Positions 44,738 to 52,452 of a stretch of DNA of 64,000 nt are shown here, piece by piece. Location: positions 1,054,001-1,118,000 of the forward strand of contig NZ_FSRA01000002.1 of assembly GCF_900129465.1 (NCBI RefSeq), given 5' to 3'. The stretch comes from Chitinophaga niabensis (GTDB taxonomy: Bacteria > Bacteroidota > Bacteroidia > Chitinophagales > Chitinophagaceae). The notes under the pieces are model-generated. The model worked only from the letters and a program-made list of their open reading frames with translations. It did no database searches and was not told the origin of the DNA. The first letter of the stretch is position 1, and each line of letters starts with the position of its first letter. The position numbers and the translations under genes were made by a program.

Positions 44738-45514
44738 TTACTCATCCAAAAAAGACAACAAAGGACTACTCGCATTTGCATGTCCGCCGCTCACCATCCC
44801 TAATCCAGCCTCATATGCTTCCCTTCCTGCAATCACCCCCATCCTGAATGCATCCGCCATTTTCGCCGGATTCCTTGCCACAGCAATAGCCGTATTCACC
44901 AACACGGCAGCGGCTCCTGATTCCATCGCCTGTGCTGCATGAGAAGGTGCCCCAATGCCAGCATCTACGATCACCGGTACATTACTCTGGGCAATAATGA
45001 TCTCCAGGAAATCCAGGGTCCGCAGCCCCTTGTTACTTCCGATAGGAGAACCCAAAGGCATCACAGCAGCAGCACCGGCTTCCTCCAGCCGCTTGCAGAT
45101 AACAGGGTCCGCATGGATATAAGGCAATACCACAAACCCCAGCTTCACGAGCGCTATCGTAGCTTCCAGCGTTTCAACAGGATCGGGTAAAAGATATTTC
45201 GGATCAGGATGTATTTCCAGTTTGATCCAGTTGGTCTCTAATGCTTCGCGTGCAAGCTGTGCCGCATACACTGCTTCTTTCGCAGTACGCACGCCGGAAG
45301 TGTTGGGCAACAGATGCATATGAGGATAGCGCAGATGGCCCAGCATATCATCCTGCAAAGCATTGGCGGTATCAATACGTTTCAGCGCAACAGTCACCAG
45401 TTCCGTACCGGAAGCCAGCAAAGCTTTCTCCATTTGCACACCCGAACCGAATTTACCTGTACCGGTAAAAAGGCGGCTCCGAAAAGTTCTGCCAGCTATG
45501 ATCAGTGGTTCCAT
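44738..45514 (-). CDS. thiG: Thiazole synthase (ThiG)
   Basis: A 258-residue TIM barrel that forms the thiazole phosphate from DXP, iminoacetate and ThiS thiocarboxylate. Features are FRSRLFTGTGKF at the start, VALKRIDTANALQDD, the likely Schiff-base lysine Lys98 in TNWIKLEIHPD, and DAGIGAPSHAAQAMESG (phosphate site) near the C-terminus. Its start lies inside the end of thiE (13-bp overlap), so the two are translated together. Confidence 0.95.
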   Translation of the reverse strand: MEPLIIAGRTFRSRLFTGTGKFGSGVQMEKALLASGTELVTVALKRIDTANALQDDMLGHLRYPHMHLLPNTSGVRTAKEAVYAAQLAREALETNWIKLEIHPDPKYLLPDPVETLEATIALVKLGFVVLPYIHADPVICKRLEEAGAAAVMPLGSPIGSNKGLRTLDFLEIIIAQSNVPVIVDAGIGAPSHAAQAMESGAAAVLVNTAIAVARNPAKMADAFRMGVIAGREAYEAGLGMVSGGHANASSPLLSFLDE

Positions 45515-46101
45515 ATAGCATTGATTTTTTGTACCATCTCTTTTTTATCGACGGCATTGGTAATAAGACCGGAAACGGCGACTCCATATACGCCAGCTTC
45601 CATCAGTGCAGGAATATCTTCCAGCAATATGCCCCCGATAGCAAGCACGGGAACTTTATTGCCAATAACAGACATCAACTGCCGGTACCCTTCCAAACCC
45701 AGGACAGGACTGAGGTTTTCTTTAGTGGTAGTGAACCGGAAAGGCCCAACACCAACATAATCCACGCCATCGCGGATATGTGCCAGCACATCATCCAATG
45801 TATTGGCTGTTCCGCCTAAGCAACTTTCTGCTCCTGCAATACTGCGCGCTTCAGTTACCGGCACATCCAGTTTTCCTACATGTACACCATATGCATTCAC
45901 TTGAGAGGCAACAGCAGGCCGGTCATTGATAGACAATTTTGCACCGTACGCATCGCAGATCTTTTTGGCATCGATGGCCAGTTGCACGGGGTCTTCTGAA
46001 GATTGTTTTACCCGCAACTGGATCCAACGGCAACCCGCTTCACAGGCTGCACGGATGTTTTCCAGGTGAGGGGCTTGAGAGATATATAAAAGACGTTCCA
46101 T
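45502..46101 (-). CDS. thiE: Thiamin-phosphate synthase (ThiE)
   Basis: A 199-residue ThiE that couples hydroxymethylpyrimidine diphosphate with thiazole phosphate. Visible motifs are GCRWIQLRVKQ, LSINDRPAVASQVNAYGVH, DYVGVGPFRFTTTKE and VPVLAIGGI. The longer frame from 46191 adds 30 hydrophobic residues derived from spacer sequence and from the thiD tail duplicate, so the ATG at 46101 was chosen. It lies 129 bp after thiD, the widest gap among the genes from thiC onward, and that gap contains a 50-bp tandem duplication. Confidence 0.93.
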   Translation of the reverse strand: MERLLYISQAPHLENIRAACEAGCRWIQLRVKQSSEDPVQLAIDAKKICDAYGAKLSINDRPAVASQVNAYGVHVGKLDVPVTEARSIAGAESCLGGTANTLDDVLAHIRDGVDYVGVGPFRFTTTKENLSPVLGLEGYRQLMSVIGNKVPVLAIGGILLEDIPALMEAGVYGVAVSGLITNAVDKKEMVQKINAIWNH

Positions 46102-46171
46102 GTTAGAATTATTAAAATGATAAAAACAGATCACCACGATTATTAAAGAATAAAAAAAACAAAGCACAGAC

Positions 46172-46271
46172 CTTTGGTATTTAAAATGCATGGCGCCCCA
46201 GTAATCCTTCGCTACTTTGCACTTTGGTATTTAAAATGCATGCCGCCCCAGCAATCCTTCGCTACTCTGCA
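46172..46271. repeat. 50-bp tandem duplication of the thiD 3' end
   Basis: Two head-to-tail copies, 46172-46221 and 46222-46271, match at 47 of 50 bases. The second copy is the true thiD end, encoding QSSEGLLGRHAF and the stop codon; the first repeats these codons and the 9 bases after the stop within the spacer. All three differences fall on third codon positions and are silent in the thiD frame. Confidence 0.9.
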
Positions 46272-46971
46272 AATACCGCAATGTATAATCCTTCCCGGCC
46301 TTACAAGCCTCCGCCAGGCTCAAACCCTTAGCCAGTGATGCCGTGATCGCAGCAGACAATACACAACCGGAACCATGTTTAGCCGGAACATTTGTAGCCA
46401 CAGGTGCAAAGTCGACCAGTTCATTTCCACAGAACAAACTATCCCATCCCGGCTTATCCGGCCTGTGCCCACCCTTCAAAAGAATGGCACATTTGGAAGC
46501 CATCTTCCGCGCAGCACTTTCCCCGCAAGGCAAACCACTCATGGCAATCGCTTCTTCATAATTGGGCGTAAGCAGTGCGATGTAATCCAATACCATCTCC
46601 CATTGTGAAAAAACGGCCGTATGAAATACATAACCCGCAGAAGCCTTCAGCACAGAATCTAAGATGAACTGAATACCCGGCCTTGCATTCCTTAACGCAG
46701 GTAATACTTCCAGCAAAACACCGGGATGCGCTACGATACCCACTTTACAGAACTGCACAGGAAATTTATCCAGCAATGGCAACGCTTGCGCAAGGATCTT
46801 TTCCGGCGGTATCCATTCCACCCCCAGGAATTCATCATCTGTTTGTGCTGTTAAAGCAGTGCAAACACCCAACCCGTTCAGCCGGTGTGCTTCAAATGTT
46901 TTAATGTCTGCCAGCAAACCGGCTCCCCCTGTGGGATCAAGGCCGGCAAGGCTCATCACGTATGGTTCCAT
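46231..46971 (-). CDS. thiD: Hydroxymethylpyrimidine/phosphomethylpyrimidine kinase (ThiD)
   Basis: A 246-residue ribokinase-fold enzyme that phosphorylates HMP twice. The N-terminal motif MSLAGLDPTGGAGLLADIKT binds the substrate; GCVLSAAITASLAKGLSL near the C-terminus is the anion hole/catalytic loop with LLKGGH preceding it. The 46971 ATG is consistent with the family; an internal Met six codons in is less likely. It overlaps the TenI-like gene by 16 bp. The final 13 codons are duplicated downstream of its stop. Confidence 0.94.
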   Translation of the reverse strand: MEPYVMSLAGLDPTGGAGLLADIKTFEAHRLNGLGVCTALTAQTDDEFLGVEWIPPEKILAQALPLLDKFPVQFCKVGIVAHPGVLLEVLPALRNARPGIQFILDSVLKASAGYVFHTAVFSQWEMVLDYIALLTPNYEEAIAMSGLPCGESAARKMASKCAILLKGGHRPDKPGWDSLFCGNELVDFAPVATNVPAKHGSGCVLSAAITASLAKGLSLAEACKAGKDYTLRYLQSSEGLLGRHAF

Positions 46972-47591
46972 GCAGCGTATATTGATTGATAAGCAGGTAC
47001 TGCATTGAATGGATCATTCCATATAGCCCCTAATAGAACGGCACCGCAAAACCCCATCGGTTTCAAACGGCCGATGTTATATTGCGTAATGCCTCCAATG
47101 GCCAAAGTATTGGCCGGTATATTTTTCATCTCCTGCAAACGCCCTGTGTAACCGGGTTTGGAGATACTGTTGAATACAGGCCCAAGGATCAGGTGATGCC
47201 ACATTTTCAGGCAGGGCATCACATGTTGTACTTCCACAAAAACAGCATGCCGCTCCGCTGGCTGAAAAGACCATGTTCCGATCTGCTCCGTATGAATAGA
47301 AGTACTCAGCTGGTAGCCGGTACCCGCAAAATCTACAGCTTCAACAGAAGTTCGGAATGCTTCACTCATATGTAGCCCTCTCAAACCATATTTCTCCACC
47401 AGCGCAGGTTGCCCCGCAATCATGATCCGTGAAAAGAATAAAGGATCAATCCCCTGCAACAGTTGTTCATATTGTGCTGCAGAGAAACCCGGTTTGCGAA
47501 GCAACAACACATCCAGCCCTGCATACAGCAGGGAGTTAATGTGCGATACCTCTCCCGGTATGGCTTCAGGGGATGTAGCTACCCATATCAT
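46956..47591 (-). CDS. tenI: TenI/ThiE-like thiamin phosphate synthase family protein
   Basis: A 211-residue TIM barrel of the ThiE/TenI family. It keeps DVLLLRKPGFSAAQYEQLL, GLRGLHMSEAFR, GPVFNSISKPGY and TLAIGGITQYNIG but has no NDR motif like the downstream ThiE. That points to a TenI-type function, namely the thiazole tautomerase that aromatises the ThiG product, rather than a second synthase. It overlaps thiC by 4 bp (ATGA) and thiD by 16 bp. Direct proof of the tautomerase role is lacking. Confidence 0.85.
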   Translation of the reverse strand: MIWVATSPEAIPGEVSHINSLLYAGLDVLLLRKPGFSAAQYEQLLQGIDPLFFSRIMIAGQPALVEKYGLRGLHMSEAFRTSVEAVDFAGTGYQLSTSIHTEQIGTWSFQPAERHAVFVEVQHVMPCLKMWHHLILGPVFNSISKPGYTGRLQEMKNIPANTLAIGGITQYNIGRLKPMGFCGAVLLGAIWNDPFNAVPAYQSIYAAWNHT

Positions 47592-49432
47592 GAATAGATC
47601 TCTCCACCTTGTTCAACAAATGTCTGCGCCTGCGCTTCCATACCAGCCGTTAAAGCAGCATCTTCTGCCAGGCCCTGTGTGGCTGCAAATTCCCGTACTT
47701 CCTGCGTGATCTTCATAGAGCAGAAATGAGGCCCGCACATAGAACAGAAGTGTGCCACTTTTGCGCCATCCGCCGGCAATGTTTCATCATGAAAACTACG
47801 GGCCGTATCGGGATCGAGGGAGAGGTTGAACTGATCTTCCCAACGGAACTCAAAGCGGGCTTTACTTAAAGCATTATCCCTGTGCTGCGATCCGGGATGG
47901 CCTTTTGCGAGGTCCGCTGCATGCGCTGCGAGCTTATAAGTGATCACCCCTGTTTTCACATCTTCGCGGTTAGGAAGGCCGAGATGTTCTTTAGGCGTTA
48001 CATAACAAAGCATCGCCGTACCGAACCATCCGATCATGGCTGCGCCAATGGCGGAAGTGATATGATCATAACCGGGAGCGATATCTGTAGTTAAAGGCCC
48101 GAGAGTATAGAAAGGCGCTTCGTGGCATTCTTTCAATTGTTTGTCCATGTTCTCCTTGATGAGATGCATGGGCACATGCCCTGGTCCTTCTATCATTACC
48201 TGTATGTCGTGGCGCCAGGCTATTTTAGTGAGTTCACCCAATGTTTCCAGTTCTGCGAACTGTGCAGCATCGTTGGCATCTGCAATGGAACCTGGCCGCA
48301 GGCCATCGCCGAGAGAGAAAGCTACGTCGTATGCTTTCATGATCTCGCAGATCTCTTCAAAATGTGTGTAAAGGAAATTTTCCTTATGATGCGCCAGGCA
48401 CCATTTAGCCATAATGGAACCGCCACGGGAAACTATGCCCGTTGTGCGTTTGGCCGTAAGGGGAATATAACGCAGCAGCACACCGGCATGGATGGTAAAA
48501 TAATCCACCCCTTGTTCTGCCTGTTCAATTAAGGTATCGCGGAAGAGTTCCCAGGTGAGCGCTTCTGCTTTGCCATTCACTTTTTCCAGTGCCTGGTAAA
48601 TAGGCACAGTACCCACCGGTACCGGGCAATTCCGGATGATCCATTCACGGGTTTCGTGAATGTTCTTGCCAGTGCTGAGGTCCATAATGGTATCCGCTCC
48701 CCAGCGGCAGGCCCATACCGCTTTTTCCACTTCTTCCTCAATGCTGGAAGTAACAGCAGAGTTCCCGATGTTGGCATTGATCTTTACCAGGAAGTTACGG
48801 CCAATGATCATCGGTTCGCTTTCCGGGTGATTGATATTGGAGGGGATGATAGCACGGCCTTCTGCAATTTCCTTCCGCACAAATTCCGGCGTGATCCAGG
48901 ATGGTGCCATGGCTGCGCCGAAATTATTTCCTTTGTGCTGATGCCAGAGGGCCTGGTCCTTACGGTACAATTCCTCTGCCCGCTGATTCTCTCGGATGGC
49001 AATGTATTCCATTTCCGGCGTGATGATGCCTTTACGCGCATAATGTAGTTGGGAAACATTCTTGCCAGGTTTGGCACGCAGGGGCAATTGCAGATGTTCA
49101 AAGCGGAGATGTTCCAATGCCGGAGAACGCAAACGCTCACGCCCATATTCCGAAGAGAAGTCATCCAGCGTAACAACATCCTCACGGTCTAAGATCCACT
49201 GCTGGCGCAGCCTTGGAAGCCCGCGACGAACATCTATTTCAATAGCATCGTCTGTATAAGGACCGCTGGTGTCATAAACGGTAACAGGAGCATTAGGTTC
49301 AGTAATCTTAGAGCCGTGTAACCGTGTATCCGATAACGTTATCTCCCGCATGCTTACGGAAATATCATGCAAAGTACCCGGTACGTATATTTTCTTTGAT
49401 CCGGCAAACGAGCCGCGGCTAATTGTTTTCAT
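47588..49432 (-). CDS. thiC: Phosphomethylpyrimidine synthase (ThiC)
   Basis: A 614-residue ThiC that converts aminoimidazole ribotide to HMP phosphate by radical SAM chemistry. The cluster-binding C-x2-C-x4-C is at the C-terminus (FCSMCGPHFCSM). Other hallmarks are the N-terminal ThiC-associated region with VYDTSGPYTD, NINHPESEPMIIG, the active-site segment GADTIMDLSTG and VMIEGPGHVPMH. The ATG at 49432 was chosen over an upstream in-frame Met because it gives the conserved start. It follows thiS after a 114-bp gap. Confidence 0.96.
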   Translation of the reverse strand: MKTISRGSFAGSKKIYVPGTLHDISVSMREITLSDTRLHGSKITEPNAPVTVYDTSGPYTDDAIEIDVRRGLPRLRQQWILDREDVVTLDDFSSEYGRERLRSPALEHLRFEHLQLPLRAKPGKNVSQLHYARKGIITPEMEYIAIRENQRAEELYRKDQALWHQHKGNNFGAAMAPSWITPEFVRKEIAEGRAIIPSNINHPESEPMIIGRNFLVKINANIGNSAVTSSIEEEVEKAVWACRWGADTIMDLSTGKNIHETREWIIRNCPVPVGTVPIYQALEKVNGKAEALTWELFRDTLIEQAEQGVDYFTIHAGVLLRYIPLTAKRTTGIVSRGGSIMAKWCLAHHKENFLYTHFEEICEIMKAYDVAFSLGDGLRPGSIADANDAAQFAELETLGELTKIAWRHDIQVMIEGPGHVPMHLIKENMDKQLKECHEAPFYTLGPLTTDIAPGYDHITSAIGAAMIGWFGTAMLCYVTPKEHLGLPNREDVKTGVITYKLAAHAADLAKGHPGSQHRDNALSKARFEFRWEDQFNLSLDPDTARSFHDETLPADGAKVAHFCSMCGPHFCSMKITQEVREFAATQGLAEDAALTAGMEAQAQTFVEQGGEIYS

Positions 49433-49546
49433 GGTAAACAGATTAAAAATGTAAGAGAATGAGGCATACGCGCACAGTAGCACCTCCGTTGAAGTGTGCG
49501 ACGCAACGATGCTGAATAGCGAAAAACTGCTGACTACATAAAAAAA

Positions 49547-49750
49547 TTAACCACCCTGTGTAGCCTGGATGATAGTAATGTTATCCGCCGGATGTAATAG
49601 CCTGGATGGCCAGTCCGGCTTCGGGACGACCTCCTGGTTGATGGCAACTGCAATGCCTTTGAGCGATGAGAGTTGAATAAACTGTAAGAGCGCAGTAACG
49701 GAAGTTTCCGGCTGCACCGCATAAAGTTTATTGTTTACAAGCACTTCCAT
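49547..49750 (-). CDS. thiS: Sulfur carrier protein ThiS
   Basis: A 67-residue ubiquitin-like protein ending in the essential Gly-Gly (IIQATQGG), which is adenylated and thiocarboxylated to donate sulfur to ThiG. The N-terminal MEVLVNNKLYAVQPETSV, the conserved VAINQEVVPK and the HPADNITII strand are typical. It is the first gene of the operon, 65 bp downstream of the TPP aptamer. thiF, which would activate it, is not in the window. Confidence 0.93.
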   Translation of the reverse strand: MEVLVNNKLYAVQPETSVTALLQFIQLSSLKGIAVAINQEVVPKPDWPSRLLHPADNITIIQATQGG

Positions 49751-49814
49751 GTTGGAAAGAGTTTAGGTGAAACAATAAACTTTAAGGATGTGAGGATGAG
49801 GAAGGTTCAGTATA

Positions 49815-49896
49815 CTTTTCCCTACGTCAGTGTGAACTGCATCAGGTACTGAGGGTATCATCTCAGTTCCGGTTTTTAGCCGGAACACCCCTAAAG
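49815..49896 (-). ncRNA. TPP riboswitch (THI element) of the thiamin operon
   Basis: On the minus strand the conserved THI-box elements appear in order: GGGGTG start, a P3 stem of CCGGCT/AACCGG type, CTGAGATGATACCC, then ACCTGATGCAGTTCA and GACGTAGGGA. It lies between a -7 promoter and thiS. Binding of thiamin diphosphate should shut the operon down; the downstream sequence before thiS holds the expression platform, which was not resolved. Confidence 0.93.
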
Positions 49897-49902
49897 TGAA
49901 CA

Positions 49903-49910
49903 CAAATCTA
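49903..49910 (-). promoter_or_regulatory. -7 promoter box of the thiamin operon
   Basis: TAGATTTG on the minus strand is an exact TAnnTTTG match only a few bases before the riboswitch start, as expected for the promoter of the leader. A TTG lies 15 bp further upstream, somewhat closer than usual. Confidence 0.6.
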
Positions 49911-49940
49911 ACTAAATTTATAAAACAAGGAGGAACAAAT

Positions 49941-50399
49941 ATGAAAAGGACAGACACTGCATCCAGAATTATCATGGCTTCCCCGGAAACGCTGTACCAG
50001 GCGCATCTTGATCCAACAGCCATAGCAGCCTGGCGCCCACCGAAAGGTATGAGCTGCAGGATCTATGCATTCAATCCGCAGGAAGGAGGCACTTACCGCA
50101 TGGCATTTATCTATGATGATAAAGAACAGGCACATGGCAAAACAACGGAACACGAAGATGTTTTTACCGGCCGTTTCCTGGAGCTTATTCCCAACAAAAA
50201 GATCGTGGAAGTAGTAAGCTTTGAATCAGCGGACCCCGCTTTTGCAGGGGAGATAAAGTTCAGCACTACATTCACCGCGGTGGCCAGTGGAACGGAAGTA
50301 GATGTAATAGCGGAAAACGTACCTCCCGGCATAAAACGCGAAGACCATCAGGCGGGGATGGACTCCTCCCTCCAAAACTTAGCGGAATTTACAGAGTAG
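49941..50399 (+). CDS. SRPBCC/AHSA1-family protein with strong Shine-Dalgarno
   Basis: A 152-residue Bet v 1-like protein of the AHSA1/SRPBCC group: MKRTDTASRIIMASPETLYQAH, AIAAWRPPKGMSCRIYAF and GGTYRMAFIYDD. The tail is ENVPPGIKREDHQAGMDSSLQNL. The ATG at 49941 is preceded by AAGGAGG at 49927-49933 with a 7-bp spacer; such strong ribosome-binding sites are rare in this phylum and confirm the start. The longer frame starting at 49896 crosses the divergent riboswitch promoter and was rejected. Function of these proteins is generally unknown (ligand binding or toxin/lipid transfer has been suggested). Confidence 0.85.
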   Translation: MKRTDTASRIIMASPETLYQAHLDPTAIAAWRPPKGMSCRIYAFNPQEGGTYRMAFIYDDKEQAHGKTTEHEDVFTGRFLELIPNKKIVEVVSFESADPAFAGEIKFSTTFTAVASGTEVDVIAENVPPGIKREDHQAGMDSSLQNLAEFTE

Positions 50400-50433
50400 C
50401 ATTATCTTTGATAGATTCAGTTAAATTGCAAGC

Positions 50434-50916
50434 ATGAACTACCGCACCATAGCCTTTTGTTCCTTACTGTTGATGGCAGCCTGCCAGTCTCCCACCTCTA
50501 AAACAGGTGTGAAAGATAGTGTAGCCGTGCCCGATACCATCACAGAATTACAGGTGATCGCAAAGGATACACCGGCAGTAGCGGTAATAACAGATAGTGT
50601 GCACATAGATTCCACCGCCATCTTTGGAAAGTGGACGCAGCCCGTGCAGGGAATAGACAGTATCTTCCAGGGATTCCAGTTAAAGAAGAACGGCACTGCC
50701 AGCTCCATTAATATGGAAACACTGAAATACGATAAATGGAAGCTTTTAAAGGATACTTTGCTGCTGTGGAGCCATTCAGAGGGAGTTGCAAACAGAACGG
50801 CAACCATAGATACCCTGCTGATAAAAACGCTGAATGATACCGTGTTGGTGGCCTGGCCGATAACCGCAGCTACTGGTTACCTGGAAACATTCAAACGCCC
50901 GAGGAAAGGGAAATAA
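50434..50916 (+). CDS. Lipocalin-like lipoprotein
   Basis: A 160-residue lipoprotein: signal peptide MNYRTIAFCSLLLMAAC with lipobox MAAC, a 40-residue low-complexity linker, then a compact beta domain (IFGKWTQPVQGIDSIFQGF, LKKNGTASSINMETLKYDKW, WSHSEGVANRTATIDTLLI) that fits small lipocalin-family proteins of Bacteroidota. The mature part is likely anchored in the outer membrane. It follows the SRPBCC gene by 34 bp. Downstream lies a palindromic element, then a convergent small membrane protein. Confidence 0.78.
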   Translation: MNYRTIAFCSLLLMAACQSPTSKTGVKDSVAVPDTITELQVIAKDTPAVAVITDSVHIDSTAIFGKWTQPVQGIDSIFQGFQLKKNGTASSINMETLKYDKWKLLKDTLLLWSHSEGVANRTATIDTLLIKTLNDTVLVAWPITAATGYLETFKRPRKGK

Positions 50917-50926
50917 TAAGGACAAT

Positions 50927-51008
50927 CAAGTTCCTCCATCCGGATTCTGGAGTTTTTCTTTCTGTCGGGTACGGTTATAATAGACCGTCACCCAGAAAGA
51001 GGAACTTG
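50927..51008. repeat. Palindromic element with a possible three-way junction
   Basis: CAAGTTCCTC (50927-50936) and GAGGAACTTG (50999-51008) are a perfect 10-bp terminal inverted repeat. Inside are a hairpin CTCCA/TGGAG (near 50934-50952) and a longer one where CTTTCTG (50958-50964) pairs with CAGAAAG (50993-50999) and GGGTACGGT (50968-50976) with ACCGTCACCC (50984-50993). It fills the gap between two convergent genes and has no T run. Confidence 0.6.
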
Positions 51009-51031
51009 CTCAGCGCATCAGACGCTATATA

Positions 51032-51292
51032 CTATAAGTTATATGTTTGCCAAACGCCAATAGCAGTTGCGACGATGGATAAGAACAATCCTGCTACAGC
51101 CATTTGCAGATCATCAATATTCTTACGGGCAATCACGATGGTCACTAAACTGCAGAATACAGCAGCTGCGCCAAGGTAGATGGATACTTCAGAAGATTTG
51201 CTGATGAATGCAAAACCAGCGGCTAATACGCCAATAAAGATAGATGCGAAACCTGCAATCTTAGGCAGACTTGTAGGGTGATGTTGGTGCAT
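51032..51292 (-). CDS. Small membrane protein
   Basis: An 86-residue protein with three hydrophobic segments (IAGFASIFIGVLAAGFAFIS, VSIYLGAAAVFCSLVTIVI and MAVAGLFLSIVATAIGVW) separated by short charged loops; the loop after the second contains ARKNIDDLQ. The start MHQHHPTSL is histidine-rich. No family is recognised. The gene starts 36 bp after the sterol-desaturase-family gene and is probably its co-transcribed partner. Confidence 0.7.
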   Translation of the reverse strand: MHQHHPTSLPKIAGFASIFIGVLAAGFAFISKSSEVSIYLGAAAVFCSLVTIVIARKNIDDLQMAVAGLFLSIVATAIGVWQTYNL

Positions 51293-51328
51293 TGTAATAG
51301 ATATTATATATAGTGAACAAATAAAACC

Positions 51329-52159
51329 TTACTGTTGTAAACTCGTCTGTTGCTTCGCTTCCGGCACTTCTTCCCACGGGGTTTTTAATAATGGCCCGAT
51401 CTGCTGATAACGGGCATCCTGGTATTCGTCCAGTCCGTAACTTATGCTGGTAGTATCTTTCACTGTTACAAACGTTCCAAACAAGCGATCCCAGATAGAA
51501 AATATATTAGCATAGTTAGAATCAGTTTCCGGCTGATAGCGGCTATGATGCACCTTATGCATGTCCGGCGATACGATGATCCAGCTCAAACCCTTATCCA
51601 GCCAGTGTGGCAAATAAATGTTGGCATGATTGAACTGGCTCATAAAGGCCGATATGGTTTGATATAACATGACCATCCAGATAGGTACTCCCGCTATCAC
51701 AATGGCTACAAATAAAGCCACTACCCTGAAAACACTTTCTATGGGATGATGCCGCAACGCGGTGGTGGCATCAATCGCCGTATCTGTATGATGGATCTTA
51801 TGGAAGTGCCACATCCATGCGATCTTATGTTGTACCAGGTGCACCAGGTAAGCCCCTATAAGGTCCAGCAGCAGTAAAGCCAGTATAGCATGCAGCCAGG
51901 CTGGTAAACTAATAAGGTATAATACCCCGAACTTCTCCGCACTTGTCCACTCCGATGCTTTTACGATCAGGAAAGCAAATCCCAGGTTCACCGCTGCCGT
52001 TGTGAGCGTAAAAAAGAGATTCGTACCTGCATGTTTATATTTATTATTACTAAAGCGCAATCTTGGGATCACCCCTTCGATCAACCATAATATCACGAGA
52101 CCGGCAACCAAAATAGCCGTACGATAATACGAGGGTATATGTTCGAAAAAGTCGATCAT
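51329..52159 (-). CDS. Sterol desaturase/fatty acid hydroxylase family protein
   Basis: A 276-residue integral membrane protein with the histidine motifs of the fatty-acid-hydroxylase superfamily: HLVQH near residue 108, HFHKIHH, and HKVHHSR. These bind a diiron centre that hydroxylates or desaturates lipids. Membrane helices flank the motifs (for example YRTAILVAGLVILWLIEGVI at the start and AVVALFV-like segments in the middle). In Chitinophaga-like bacteria such enzymes may hydroxylate the fatty acids of ornithine or sulfonolipids; the substrate is not known here. The 292-bp upstream gap holds its promoter region and a terminator. Confidence 0.88.
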   Translation of the reverse strand: MIDFFEHIPSYYRTAILVAGLVILWLIEGVIPRLRFSNNKYKHAGTNLFFTLTTAAVNLGFAFLIVKASEWTSAEKFGVLYLISLPAWLHAILALLLLDLIGAYLVHLVQHKIAWMWHFHKIHHTDTAIDATTALRHHPIESVFRVVALFVAIVIAGVPIWMVMLYQTISAFMSQFNHANIYLPHWLDKGLSWIIVSPDMHKVHHSRYQPETDSNYANIFSIWDRLFGTFVTVKDTTSISYGLDEYQDARYQQIGPLLKTPWEEVPEAKQQTSLQQ

Positions 52160-52402
52160 TAAATAAGGATTACGTGGGTTATTTCAGAGGAGTAGGGTTA
52201 GGTATCAGTTACGTTTCTAAAGAAAAATTACGACATTTTGCCCAATTGTAGCGGGTTTCGGCGGATTTTTTCTTATTATAAAAACAAGCTATTCATTCGT
52301 AAGATCATTTATATAATAAGAAATTGTTAACTATTGGGCGATTTTTGGGATTTGCAGATGCTTGCCGGAATTAAATAATATATAAGTTTGCTTAATGGGT
52401 AC

Positions 52403-52437
52403 AAAAAAGCCCGGCAGGGATCCTACCGGGCTTTTTT
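52403..52437. terminator. Bidirectional intrinsic terminator next to dnaN
   Basis: AGCCCGG and CCGGGCT form a GC-rich stem extended inward by AGG/CCT, flanked by A and T runs on both sides. It would terminate dnaN on the minus strand. Confidence 0.9.
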
Positions 52438-52452
52438 GCTATTTTTTGCGAA

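Noticed and set aside
46102..46191. 30-residue N-terminal extension of ThiE
   Set aside because: The extra residues come from AT-rich spacer and the duplicated thiD tail; the family start is at 46101.
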